Assembly (NCBI GenBank): GCA_002989075.1
Contig: PSQN01000004.1
Coordinates: 1,240,001 to 1,304,000, forward strand
Reading direction: 5' to 3'
DNA length: 64,000 nt
DNA from: Arthonia radiata
Taxonomy: Eukaryota; Ascomycota; Arthoniomycetes; Arthoniales; Arthoniaceae
The translations under genes and the position numbers were made by a program. Below the pieces are notes generated by a model. That model ran no database searches. It had not been told where the DNA came from and worked only from the letters and a program-made list of their open reading frames with translations. Within the stretch, counting starts at the first letter, position 1; every line of letters starts with the position of its first letter. Below, piece after piece: positions 31,674-42,152 of the stretch.

Positions 31674-33604
31674 CCTGTTCCGTATCAGTCAAAGCAGTCT
31701 GAGAAAATCTTTGCGCCCAAAAACAAGCTGTCGCTATTGCGCGAAGGTTGTCGCTACATCAGAGAGTCCGCGAATGTTATGTGCTCGCAGGTAAACCGGT
31801 ACATACTTTGAGTAGAGCTTATGCTGACCGACTAACCTGCAATGTCACTGTTAATGTCTGAACCGCACTTGCACACGAGTAGCTCCTCGTGCAGTTGCTA
31901 CCGTAGCTTTGCGTACCTCGACGACTCATCGGAGCCTCTGTTCAAAAGGTATTCTTGAGACATTGCGGTTCCTTCGGGTAGCTGCAGGATCTTCCGCAAG
32001 TACCTTGCTTGTACTATAATAACGAAACTCCGCGGAGTACCGTAAGGTTTATGGACCACCTAGATACTTTCACCTTTGGACCATGCGGCACAGCAGGTGC
32101 AGAATGCCGATTGTTTTTCAGTAGGAAAGGCGCTTGGTCAAAGCCGAGTGGATATCATGCTGCGAAATTGGAACTGCGAAAGATGCAGGTACAAGCGCAG
32201 TGAAGTAGGTCTGTGGCATACTTACCAAAACCCCCACTTTTCATGAGAGACGGGCAACTCCTTACCGACGAAGACCTCAGACGGCACGTTCTTCGGGTCT
32301 GCAAACGTTCATGTACACATGAGTTATTACGTGCATTAGGGACGGAATTGGCTTCCAAGCTACGCCCGTCTCAGTGTCTTGAGCAATGAGCTTCTGCACA
32401 GCTGTGGCGGGCAATTTCCAAGGGCCGGACGTCCTTTACAGATCAGGCTATTCAAGTAGTGCTTTTACCGGCTCTGGATTATGGGAATCTGTACTGCTAG
32501 CACTGCAGAATGATTGCAATTTGGCAGTCGCAACCCGCGCAAAGTCAAACGTGGTCGATCCCCAGGACGGGATACTACTCCGCTTACCCCCAGCCGAGAG
32601 CCTTGTGCCGCTCGACTCAACGGGTGTTGCGTCAGTACCGAGTGCGCTGTTTGGGCAGGTTGTTCGAGCCGTCGATTGATACGCATAGGGCAATGCGCAG
32701 TTCGTTATCAATAATGTCAGAGTAGGCGCGAAGGTGGTTCACAGAACATGGACAACGGTTTCAGCGGGCCGGACCTTGCGCATTGGACGCTAATGTCGCA
32801 TCATCATTGGCGACTGCCGCGGGGCTGGCCACTACCGAGTAGGACTTTTGCTGTCCTGCACGAGTAGCGCGGTACTTGCATACTGGTTGAATTCCGTGCT
32901 TTTTCGTCTTTGTGCTTCCTTTTCGCTGGGTCAAGGACGCCTTGATCAGAATCGCAAGACCGTACGCAATGCACACATGCAGGTAATGCAGGGGCGCGCA
33001 CGTCTTCAGCGCAGCCCTCCTTGTTGTCGCCGAACGTCTATGCTGACGACCGGGTAGGGGGTCAATGCGGCTGCTGACATGGTTGAAGTATCTTCAGACC
33101 GCTGGCTTTGTCTCACCGGCCATTAAAGGCGTGTATAGGCAGCGTCACTGGGAAGCCACAATGTCTGGGCAGGATTGAGCGCGGTTCACGAGGTGAGGAT
33201 TCGGAGACAGACAGTTGTAAACAAAAATGGGCGCAACCCAGCTTTTTGTACGCGTCCAGGGTTGGCAACCCTCGATTCACACCGTCGTCCACATTCTAGA
33301 CGTGTTCGTGATTGAGACTCCTCCAACATTTTCGTGAGCTGTGGGCAAGCAGTCGCGCATGCGAAGCGATGAGGGCTCTCATCGCGCCAATGCTTGCCAA
33401 AAGTGTGGCTCAACCTCATTGCTGCCTGATGAGAAGTCTGCAATCAGAAGGTCCAGACCGGAAGTGTTTTCACCTGGACTGATGCCTTGGAAGCGATTTG
33501 ATTTTTAATTCAAGCTCTTTGTGCTGCTCAGATAAAGTTCACCGCAGCAATTAGTTGGTCTTGCCCGTTCCGCGAGTCACAATCACCAAAACATTTGCTT
33601 CACA
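31674..33604. other. Gene-poor 1.9 kb region
   Basis: The region should hold the missing 5' end of the methyltransferase gene, but no exon could be assigned. A minus-strand piece near 32224-32298 reads NVPSEVFVGKELPVSHEKW before a stop and follows an acceptor-like TTTGCAG. It may be a terminal exon or relic. Other open frames (for example 32386-32679 plus) have no recognisable features. Confidence 0.4.
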
Positions 33605-34331
33605 ATGAATACCCAAGATGATCTAGCTCAGCAGTTTGGCCGCAGCGAAGAGACATACCAAAAGACTGAGCTGTACGGCGGCGCCATCACAGCAGACTTA
33701 CCTACCAGCTTCGGGGATGTCAGGTATGTATCGTTCTCATAGACGAAGCCGCCAACCCATGTACCTAACCCAGCCTAATAGCTCCATCCGCCAGATCCCT
33801 GACAATCAAGAAGTCTATCTTCATCGCACACAGCTCTCGTCCATTGTAATCGACATCCTTGAGCGCATTGAGCGCCCAGAACATCCAGTCGACAACGACG
33901 AGCAAGCTTTGCTCTACCATTTCAGAGACATCACGGAAGAAGGTCACGTTCGCGAAGGCACCGAGTCCGAAGAAGAGTCCAACATGTGGGAGTGCGGACA
34001 GATCACCATACCGAGTCTTGGTGCTGACGTTGTGGCGTACAACCTGTTTGCAACACAGAAGCCACAAAGCCAGCCGCCAGCCGCCGCACGATCAGGCAAG
34101 CCGCCAGTCGAGTTCACGGGCATCATGATGACATTGATCCGTCTTGAGAAGCAGAAGACAGATCTGATCATCTCTATCAACGTCCCACATGCGCGTGGGG
34201 AGTACAATACAGAGGATCTGGACTTCGGAGCCAAGAAGCCAGGTCCACTTCTCGCCGTCGCGAAGCAGCACCAGACTAAGCTACTGCAGAGTCTCAAGAT
34301 CGAAGATTGGAGCCTCTTCGTAACAGAGTGA
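33605..34331 (+). CDS. MOG1: Ran-binding nuclear import factor Mog1, two exons
   Basis: Exons 33605-33723 and 33782-34331 join to 222 residues. Mog1 binds Ran/Gsp1 and helps release its nucleotide during nuclear protein import. The family start LYGGAITADLPTSFGDVS is completed across the intron by SIRQIPDNQEVYLH, the most conserved stretch of the family. The body continues QLSSIVIDILERI, an acidic loop (GTESEEESNMWECG), and the C-terminal strands FTGIMMTLIRLEKQKTDLII and INVP. The intron has GTATGT, a CCTAAC branch and a TAATAG end. Confidence 0.92.
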
Positions 34332-34442
34332 ACATTCACTACCAACATGCAGACTCAGGCGACGCGCTACGAGGCTGCTGACCAACATGTATACATCCGA
34401 GGGAAAGGTCATTGATACCATCGCCGCCGCACCATTACTACA

Positions 34443-35093
34443 TTACTTTGGCACCTGCGCAGGAGTCGACGCAGCATCGTCCTGCAGTGGCGGGAATGAC
34501 CTCAAAAAATGACTGGGACACTCATATCCTCCGGGGTTCACATCCAAGTATTTCTGATGGTAGTCCTCAGCGTCCCACCACTCGCCAGCGGGCAATACCT
34601 CTGTCGACAACGGCTTCTTCCACCACTGCTCCTGCACCTGTTTCGTGATCTTCTTCGCCTCCTTCTCTTGGTCCTCATTATACGTGAAGATAGCGCTTCG
34701 ATACTGGCTCCCAACATCTGGTCCCTGCCTGTTCGCGGTAGTCGGATCATGCATCTTGTACAGAAACTCGATCAACTGTCGGTAACTCAGCTGCTCCGGA
34801 TCGTAGAACATGAGCAAAGCCTCCGCGTGTCCAGTGCGTCCACTGCAAACGGCGCGGTAAGATGGATTGGCGGTGTCGCCGCCGATGTAGCCGACACGGG
34901 CATCCAGCAGGCCTTTATCGCCGAACTGTTTGCGGTACATGTGCTCGACGCCCCAAAAGCAGCCGGCGGCGATGGTGCACTTTTGAGCTGTGTCTGGGAT
35001 TTCGGGGCGCTGAGCAGCCTCTGAAGGACCGAAGCGTGCGGTGCCAGTGGTGAATGGGCGGAAAACGCGAGCAAGAAAGCCGCCGGTGGCCAT
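34443..35093 (-). CDS. MXR1: Peptide methionine-S-sulfoxide reductase MsrA
   Basis: A single exon gives 216 residues. MsrA reduces methionine-S-sulfoxide in proteins during oxidative stress. The catalytic motif GCFWG (Cys at about residue 45) is followed by VEHMYRKQFGDKGLLDARVG and GYIGG, then YRAVCSGRTGHAEALLMFYD, YKMHDPTTANRQGPDVGSQY and the Tyr/His-rich ending AEDYHQKYLDVNPGGYECPS. The N-terminal 30 residues (GGFLARVFRPFTTGTARF) are basic and hydroxylated and could direct part of the protein to mitochondria. The ATG at 35093 is the start that keeps this presequence. The gene converges with MOG1, with 111 bases between stops. Confidence 0.95.
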   Translation of the reverse strand: MATGGFLARVFRPFTTGTARFGPSEAAQRPEIPDTAQKCTIAAGCFWGVEHMYRKQFGDKGLLDARVGYIGGDTANPSYRAVCSGRTGHAEALLMFYDPEQLSYRQLIEFLYKMHDPTTANRQGPDVGSQYRSAIFTYNEDQEKEAKKITKQVQEQWWKKPLSTEVLPAGEWWDAEDYHQKYLDVNPGGYECPSHFLRSFPPLQDDAASTPAQVPK

Positions 35094-35793
35094 GTTGTTG
35101 ATGAGGGTTGGGATGACGATTGGGACGATGGCGAGGAGAAGAACCGCGAGTGGCGAAATGCGAGGCAGCTTGCAGATGTTTTCACGCGCAAGAAGGTCTT
35201 TGCTGATGTTGCTGGAATGAGTGCTGGTTCGTAGATTTGTATATCAAATGGTAGAATATCGACGCCTTCGGACTCTTTCGAAAGCGATGCCAATGACGTC
35301 GAGATTAGGAAACCCGGACATATCTCCAGACTCCGCCTTGGCGGCGCCTTACAGCCCTTCAGCCTTACAGAGAGTGCTACCTTAGGTCACCACAACCTCT
35401 TCCCCGTCCCCTAATTCTACACGCCAGTTTATGCTACCATGCATGAATTGAAACAACCCGGCGGTGGCTTTGACGTTGCCATAGAATTAGCCATGATGAT
35501 ACCGCAGACGCCTGAACTCGAAGAAGCTCTTCACGTGAGGATCTTGCTGGCACTCATCTCGCGACGTAGCGCCAGTGCCCCAGCCTCCCGTCTCAGAATT
35601 TAGTCCGTCTACGGCTGTGCTGCCTCTTGAATGTCTAACCAGACATGATTTCAGTCCACCTAGCAGGACGCTCAATGCTGTAATACCAAGAGCATTTGCA
35701 AATCTCAATCTGTCATGTTTGGTGTTGTGTCCTAAATTCGTTCTGCTGCCTTTTCGCCAGCAATCCAAAATACTTTTGCTCGTTGTGGCCACG
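35094..35793. other. Intergenic, divergent promoters of MsrA and the ankyrin gene
   Basis: This lies between two divergent starts. A minus-strand frame (34787-35293) overlaps the MsrA gene out of frame and is a shadow. I see no further feature. Confidence 0.45.
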
Positions 35794-37362
35794 ATGCATC
35801 AAGCGTCTCCCAGGCGGCTCGTGTCGTTGCCTCGGATAGTGGTGGGCGAGATCATATGGGAAGTCTATCAACAGTCAAGCGTAAAAGACTGGCTTAAGCT
35901 GAGGCTCGTTTGCTGTTCGTCGTTTTGAACTTCCCTGCCAGCCAAACATCACTGACGATCGACGCACGCAGCTGTATTCTTAGACGAAGTTCAGCGGCTC
36001 ATACTCACACGAAATCCACTGGACGACAGGGATCCAGAACTGGCTGTGCATATTCCAGCATGGAAGCCCATGTCGGCTTCCAGAATGCCAAACGAAAAAA
36101 CCATCCAGTACCGCGCCCGAAAAGTCCTCACTCCGAGCCATTCGCACGACCCTCTGGATTACTACGCTGCTCGCGTCGCGAACCCCCTCATGCCCGCCCT
36201 CGAATCCAAAGCCGCCGCAGAAGGCCGTCCCGAGCCAACTATGGCCGAGATCCTCCCCTCCTTCTACAATTACATGATCTGGCCTGGCCGCTACCAGCCC
36301 CAGCGCCAATGGTACCGACGTGACATCGAAGCCCACCTGCCCGTCAGTATCGCCAGCTGTGCCGCCTATCTCAACCTCGCCGACTATGCGCTCTCCGCCG
36401 TCGGCGCCGCCAAAGAAGCCGACCCCGACGGCTTCGCAGACGACTACGACAACGTCCTCCGCAACGCCGCGCTCGGGGGCCACGCCCCGCTTTTCAAGGC
36501 CCTCCACGCCCTCGGCGTCAAATCCATCACCACCTGCGACGTCGACACCCTCTCTGCCGCCGTCCACGCCGGCAGCGCCGATATCGTCACCTTCCTCCTC
36601 GACACGGACCTCAAACCCGCGGACCCCGACACTATCCCCGAGCTCCACCGCTCCGCCACATGGTGGGCCGCCTGCACCGGCCGCGAGGATATGCTCGACT
36701 TGATCCTCGCGCGCTTCTCGGATACCGCCCTCGTCCACGCACGCTCCATGGCCGACTCCTTCTGGGCCGTCAAGCTCTTCGCGGCCATCGTCCACGGCCA
36801 TATGAACATCGTCCGCCGCTGCCTGCGCGAGGTTCCCGAGAACTTCAAGACCTTCCATGCCGCGTTCAACATGGTGATCTCGCACACGAACGCGTTTACG
36901 ATGTTGGAGTGCGCGGCGGACTACGGGCGCGGGGATATGGTGCGGCTGCTGATTGAGAGCGGCGCCATCATACGGCCGATGGAGGCCCTAGACGGAGCGA
37001 TCCAGCGCGCGGGCCGGCATGGGCACGTGGAGACCGTGAAGGTGCTGTTGGATCTCGCGGTGCCGCAAGATTGGGCGGTGGCGCTGTCCGCAGGTCCGAT
37101 CAGCTGGGTGCAGGCGGCGGCGGAGGCGGGCGAGGATAAGGTGGTGAGCCTGCTGATGGAGCGCGGGTTCGATGCGAAGGAAGACGGCGTGCAGGCGGCG
37201 CAGATTGCGGCGAATAACGGATACGTGACGGTTGTGAAGGTGTTGTTGAGCGCAGGCGTGGACCCGGAGAGGGTGAAGCCCGCCGCGAGCGAGCATGGGC
37301 AGTGGCACGTGTTGCAGGTGATCGAGGATTTTGAGGCAGGCGTGAGCATGGTGATGCCTTGA
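35794..37362 (+). CDS. Ankyrin-repeat protein with F-box-like N-terminus, two exons
   Basis: Exons 35794-35914 and 35972-37362 join to 503 residues. The N-terminal 55 residues (SLPRIVVGEIIWEVYQQSS, WLKLRLVCSVFLDEV across the intron) look like the short F-box-like start found in many fungal ankyrin proteins. From about residue 190 to the end, ankyrin-type repeats can be read: NAALGGHAPLFKALHALGVK, LSAAVHAGSADIVTFLLD, AADYGRGDMVRLLIESGA, AIQRAGRHGHVETVKVLLDL and AQIAANNGYVTVVKVLLSAG. No signal peptide or membrane segment is present. The protein is probably cytosolic and acts through protein binding; partners cannot be told. The second exon is clearly GC-richer at third positions than the first. 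Confidence 0.8.
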
Positions 37363-37844
37363 GGGAGCTTCTGGACGGAAAAGTTCGTCGCGTCTGACCA
37401 TCTGGTAGCGAGATGAAGCTCCTGCAGTGCTCTCATCCCAATGGAGTGTGCAATCTGACACAGCACACAAGAATCAACAGCTTTTGATCACGCAGCGCAG
37501 AGAGTGCCTGTCGCGATGACCACCAGGTCGCCGTGGCGCTGCACAGCTTGATCTCGCGGAGTTGCTTGGTCACCTGGGGAGGGTAGGGTCGTGCGGAGAG
37601 CAGATCGCCGGACGAGCTCCAGCTTACGCGCGGATCCTTTCGTACGGAAGCGCATCGTCATCGAGACGATGGAGAAGCAGATGCAGAGGTTCGTCGGTAG
37701 GTTTTGTGGAGAATCGGTGAGGGTGATGGAGGCTTTTTACTATGATCAATCCATCTACGTTGTGTATGTCGACTGTACATCCAGATATTGTACGCCACCC
37801 ATGCAAAGTATATGTTACAGCCAATTCTTTACATGATTATACAC
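37363..37844. other. Convergent 3' intergenic region
   Basis: This lies between the ends of the ankyrin and phosphoesterase genes. I see no feature. Confidence 0.5.
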
Positions 37845-39755
37845 TCACGTCTCCAACTTAATCTCATCTTTCCTCCGCCGGCGTACGCTCGAACTTGGCG
37901 TCCCCACCTCCTTAGAGCTGCCTTTACTTCGTCCTCTCGTACTACCCCTACTCTTCGCACTGCCATTCATATACTCCTCCACGCTTTCCCTGACACTGCT
38001 CTGAGGCGTCTTACTATGCCGACTCTCCCTCGCACTACCACTCCCTCTCACACTCCCATTCGGCGTCCCACCTAAACTCATACTTTTACTCTTACTTCTT
38101 CTTCTAGCTCTGCTCCTCTCCCTCCTTCTCCTTTCCTTCCTCACCCTCGCATCCCTCTTCCCCTTGTAATTTCCTATCTTCTCCGCAATCCACGCCACAC
38201 CACCCACCCCCAAACACACCAAAAACACCAAATCCAGAATATGCACACCCCACCACAGATGCTGCACTCCCGCATCACACCCACCCACTGCAACCTGCCA
38301 GCCTTCTGCGTCGTCCCACCACGCAGACACCAGACCTGCGTGACCACCGTACTCCCCCATCATACTCCGCAACGTCTCTTCGCGCACCCCAGGCACGTCG
38401 TCCGCCAGGAACTCGCTTCGCGCAGCTGGCAGCTCCGCCCGACTCGCGGGATTGAGCGCGGAGTACGGCACGGCGCTCCAGGCGTCCACCGCGTGCGGAT
38501 TTGAGGTATTAAGGTAATGGTAGGAACTGCATCCCTCATGGTCGTGTCCGCTGAGGATCAACCCGCTTTTCTTCCCGTTTTCACCCCACGTCAACGGATT
38601 TGTGCTTAAGCCCATGATGCCCTCCAAAATTGGCTTGCTCGCCTCACGTGACAGGTGGTTCTGCTCTTTTAACCCGCCGCCGTAGTACTCGTCGTGGTAT
38701 GTGAAGAGTTCTTCGTCGATGCAGACGCCGGCGGGTTTGTGGAGGGGTATGTGCGTGAGGAGTATGGTCAAAGTCTTTGAAGGGTCAGAGGAGGATGGGG
38801 AGTGCGAGCGCCGGATGAGGTCGTTGATGTAGGTGTAGGTTTGGGATTGGAGGGAGGAAGAGAGGGCGGGGCTGTCGAGGTTCATGCTGTTGAGGGTAAT
38901 TAGGCGGATCGCTGGTGCGTTGCTGACCGATCTTCCTGTAGCAGTGGCGTCCGTGGGTGTGTAGCTGTCGGATGGTAATGTAAAGCTGACATCCCAATTA
39001 CTCCTCCCGAACTCGCGCTCAAACCGCGCCATGCGCTCCTCTTTCATGTCGCCCGCGTAGCCGACGTCGTGGTTTCCGGGCACATTGAGGATTATGGTCT
39101 TCCATGCATCGGCTGCGCCGAGCTCCTCCGTCCAGCCGCTACCGCTCGCGATGGAGTCGTCCACGCGCTGCCCGCCGCGGAACACGCGTCCCCAGAACCG
39201 CTCCGCGCGCGAAGCAAACTCCTCGTCGCTGATCCACTGGCTGCCTAGCAGATCGCCGAGGACAGCCACGTGTGTTGGTTGCAGCCGCCAGTGGAGCGTG
39301 CGGTACTGGTGCGCGAGGTAGAGGTCGTTGCCCCAAAGGTCGAGGCGCTTGCGGTAGGACCATGCTAATAATTTGAGATCGTCCCAGAAGGATTCGCCGA
39401 ATTCGTTGATGGTGCTTCTGACACTCTGGTAGTCTTTCCGTTTTACGAGGTCATAGAGAGGGTTCAGGAGCTCCAGAGAGGGGAAGATAGAAGAGGAGTA
39501 ATAGTCGGGGAGGGAGGTGTCGCCTTCGAGTTGGGGGTCGCCGAAGGCGAGGAGGCGGAAGGGCGCGGAATGGGTGGGGTTGGAGTCAGTGGAGGGATCG
39601 GATGAAGCGGATGTTTGAGGAATATAGGCGCGAGGAAATTCGCAGCCGCGGAAAAGAGGGTAGAGGTAAAGGACGGTGGTGAAGATCAGGGCGGGATAGA
39701 CGAGTAGGGAGGCGGCGGTAAGGAAGAGAACGGAGAGGCGGGTGGGCATAGTCAT
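37845..39755 (-). CDS. Metallophosphoesterase of the Ted1/Cdc1 family, ER membrane
   Basis: A single exon gives 636 residues. An N-terminal membrane segment (LSVLFLTAASLLVYPALIFT) is followed by a metallophosphoesterase domain with all the metal-binding motifs: GDPQLEGD, VLGDLLGSQW, NVPGNHDVGY and SGHDHEG, plus the lytic LLTHIPLH. A second membrane segment lies near residue 520 (WGVHILDLVFLVCLGVGGVA). The C-terminal tail is cytosolic, Arg/Ser-rich and low in complexity. Yeast Ted1 and Cdc1 remove ethanolamine phosphate from GPI-anchor mannoses in the ER and are needed for export of GPI proteins; the same role is inferred here. Two near-adjacent in-frame ATGs (39755, 39749) are possible starts. 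Confidence 0.88.
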   Translation of the reverse strand: MTMPTRLSVLFLTAASLLVYPALIFTTVLYLYPLFRGCEFPRAYIPQTSASSDPSTDSNPTHSAPFRLLAFGDPQLEGDTSLPDYYSSSIFPSLELLNPLYDLVKRKDYQSVRSTINEFGESFWDDLKLLAWSYRKRLDLWGNDLYLAHQYRTLHWRLQPTHVAVLGDLLGSQWISDEEFASRAERFWGRVFRGGQRVDDSIASGSGWTEELGAADAWKTIILNVPGNHDVGYAGDMKEERMARFEREFGRSNWDVSFTLPSDSYTPTDATATGRSVSNAPAIRLITLNSMNLDSPALSSSLQSQTYTYINDLIRRSHSPSSSDPSKTLTILLTHIPLHKPAGVCIDEELFTYHDEYYGGGLKEQNHLSREASKPILEGIMGLSTNPLTWGENGKKSGLILSGHDHEGCSSYHYLNTSNPHAVDAWSAVPYSALNPASRAELPAARSEFLADDVPGVREETLRSMMGEYGGHAGLVSAWWDDAEGWQVAVGGCDAGVQHLWWGVHILDLVFLVCLGVGGVAWIAEKIGNYKGKRDARVRKERRRRERSRARRRSKSKSMSLGGTPNGSVRGSGSARESRHSKTPQSSVRESVEEYMNGSAKSRGSTRGRSKGSSKEVGTPSSSVRRRRKDEIKLET

Positions 39756-39987
39756 AGGGGAGGAATGAAGAAGGGCAAAAGCCCTGTGAATAGGTGTAGC
39801 AATACAGTGCCGTTGAAGTTGTGAGATAGATATCCGGTGAAGGGACTTGGGATGACAGCTCCGAAAATATTCTTAATGCCTGAACTATCGGGCAACCATA
39901 AAAAGCATTGACCGCGCAAAGCCGAAAGCTCTCCTTGAGACGAACGGTCGCACCGCTCAACCGTCTGCTCAACTACACGTTTGCAAT

Positions 39988-40752
39988 ATGATGCAGCTCG
40001 CGAGACCAGCAGCGCGCCTCGCGCAGCGCACCATGCCAGTCTCTCCCTTTCGACGCGCCTTCACAGCCGGCGTCGTGCGAAGTGCGCCGCCCTCCACCAA
40101 CAAACCACCATTCCACCCTCCAGACTGACACCCACAACAGGATCCGACTCCCCCAACGTCAAGCCCCAGCTCCCCGCGGGCTACGACCAAACACACCGCA
40201 ACATGGACCGCAAAATCGAAGAGATCGATTCAGAACAAGACCTGCAACCCGAAGGCGCCGCCGTCGGCACGGTCCCTTCCGACGTCGAACAAGCCACAGG
40301 TCTCGAGCGCCTGGAGATATTGGGCAAGATGCAGGGGGTCGACATTTTTGACATGAAGCCGCTGCCGAGCGATCGCGTGGGCACCCTGAAGGATCCGATT
40401 TTTGTTAAGAGCTTTGGCGATGAGCAGTACCTGGGGTGCACGGGGTGTCCGGCGGATAGCCATATTGTAAAGTGGTTGACGGTGAGTCAGAGCAGTCTGG
40501 TACCATATCTAGGGAGGGTTTGGACTAGATGATGGGGAGCTTGAAGAGTGGACGCTGACAATGATGATACAGATAAGCCGAGATCGCCCGCTTGGACGTT
40601 GTACGGAGTGTGGAAGCTGCTACATGATGGAGTACGTTGGGCCGCAGGAAGAGGACCATCATGGGCATGACGATCACGGGCATGACCACCAGGTCCACAA
40701 AGATCCGGAGACGTTTGCGAACTTCATCAAGCCTGAGTACTATTACCGATAA
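39988..40752 (+). CDS. COX4: Cytochrome c oxidase subunit 4 (zinc-binding, mammalian Cox5b), three exons
   Basis: Exons 39988-40081, 40141-40481 and 40573-40752 join to 204 residues. This nuclear-encoded subunit binds zinc on the matrix side of complex IV. The N-terminus MMQLARPAARLAQRTMPVSP is a classic mitochondrial presequence. The body contains MKPLPSDRVGTLKDPIFVKS, the first Cys cluster YLGCTGCPADSH, and the completed pair RCTECGSCY, which together supply the zinc ligands. The tail before the ending FIKPEYYYR contains a His/Asp-rich insert (EEDHHGHDDHGHDHQVHKD). The first two introns have GACTGAC and GCTGACAATG-like branches. No single frame covers the protein. Confidence 0.93.
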
Positions 40753-41034
40753 GTGGAGGGCTGATAGTAGTGGTAGGATGGGAGACGCGTTTTGTACATT
40801 TAGATGCATCGAATGAGAGCAGCATCATGTTTCAAATCATCTTCGTTTGGTTAAGGAACAACTAGCCGCCACTTTGGTAGGCTTGTTTGTCATTGGTCGT
40901 CGCTACATGCTCATAAATCATGAAGTACATGTTGCAAACCTCGTGATGAACCACCTTTTGCTACACGTAAAGGGCGGATTAGTTTCCTACAATGTCCCTT
41001 CGCCTCAGTTTGCAAAGCTTCCCCGAAGGCCACG

Positions 41035-41636
41035 TCAAGTAGAGTCCGTCCGAGCGTCTTTGGTGTCACCATTGCAGAAAACTTTGAGCGTGACTGGGCT
41101 GCGCTGGCAGACCCATTGGGCCCGTATGACGAGTGCAACAAGGATCAGTGTCAGTACAAATCCAATGAATACCCCAAGGCTTTCGGTCCAGCCGTAGCCC
41201 GACTTCTGCAACATATTTTAGCTGCTACGGGCAAGAAAACCGCAGGGGCATCTCAACCAAGCACCGTAGCAGAGGACACTGGGGCACTGGATTCCTTAGA
41301 TGAGATGTTGAGGTAGTTGACTATGCCCATGTAGATTGAGTAGATGTCGGCACCGAAGGCAGCGATGCAGCAGGTAAGGACGATACAATGGACACTCGAC
41401 ATCAAGCTCCAACCGTACGGAAATAGGCCAGCTGGAAAAGCCAGGCTACCTGAGACATCATTGTGGAGCCTTGCTTAGATTGGTGCGCTGCTGACACTTT
41501 CTGCGGTCTTATCAGCGCTCTTGAAGTAAGGTGAATCGCCAAAGAGATTTGTGCAAGCACCGACGGTGACGTTGACCGTAATGACGAACTGTACTAATCT
41601 TGCACACCAAATAGTGAAGCCGTAGTGGTCGCACAT
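41035..41636 (-). CDS. Small multi-pass membrane protein, three exons, family unknown
   Basis: Exons 41498-41636, 41280-41449 and 41035-41205 on the minus strand keep frame and join to 159 residues. The product starts MCDHYGFTIWCARLVQFVIT and has hydrophobic segments VQFVITVNVTVGACTNLF, SSVHCIVLTCCIAAFGADIY continuing to YMGIVNYL, and TESLGVFIGFVLTLILVALV. The size and three to four segments recall MARVEL-like fungal membrane proteins, but the match is only general. Introns are GTGTCA...TCTCAG and GTGTCC...TTGCAG. The donors are weak, so boundaries are tentative, but it is unlikely that three such hydrophobic frames would align by chance. A plus-strand frame at 40847-41316 is read as its shadow. 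Confidence 0.5.
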
Positions 41637-42152
41637 GCTTACGAGACCAAGGTAGAGAAGAGGACCAGTCCAAGATTAATACAAGGAAAGCTGTCCAATT
41701 GCTCTCCGGCAGCAGACTATGCATGTTGCTGCTTGCTGTTCGCGTGAAAGTATGTGCACCGCCGATCCATGCATGCAGCAAGCTTTCCTATCACACGACT
41801 CTCTTGGCGCGTTTGGATCGACTCCTTTAGTGAGGCCAAATGGCACTGCAACGTTGCCAGAGTGACGATGTGGGCGCCACGTGGTTACTTAATTTTCACA
41901 GGGGTGCTCCTCATGAGTTGTCGAGGCAATGTCGAGTTGATTGACTTCGAAATGGTGCGCAACGACCGCGAATGCCTGGTAATCCAAAAGGCTATCGAGA
42001 ATGAAGGCCTTCTCGTGAAGTTCGTGGTTCCAGTAGAATATCGTCCGGTATGACGATCGTGACGACAGGCTGTTCTGATGAAAGCCATAGTATGTCGTCA
42101 AGTGATCCTGGAAATTGCACTGCTGTGAATGCGCGTCTGCTGGAGAGTCGGC
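41637..42152. other. Intergenic stretch
   Basis: This lies between the small membrane protein and the 3' end of the large cNMP/LRR gene. Open frames at 41754-42053 (plus) and 41885-42101 (minus) overlap each other and lack recognisable features. Confidence 0.4.

Noticed and set aside
32224-32298. Terminal-exon-like piece ending in a Trp-rich peptide
   Set aside because: It is too short, and no upstream exon or family could be assigned. It is kept only as a note in the intergenic entry.
32386-32679. 97-codon open frame with an ATG
   Set aside because: There is no recognisable motif, no intron logic and an overlapping minus-strand frame of similar length.
40847-41316. Plus-strand frames with a plausible-looking peptide (ENFERDWAALADPLGPYDEC)
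   Set aside because: The opposite strand gives three hydrophobic exons that join in frame. The plus-strand peptide lacks a start and homology.
41110-41780. Decayed major-facilitator transporter on the minus strand
   Set aside because: A first look at separate hydrophobic pieces suggested this, but they splice into one short intact frame, so decay need not be assumed.
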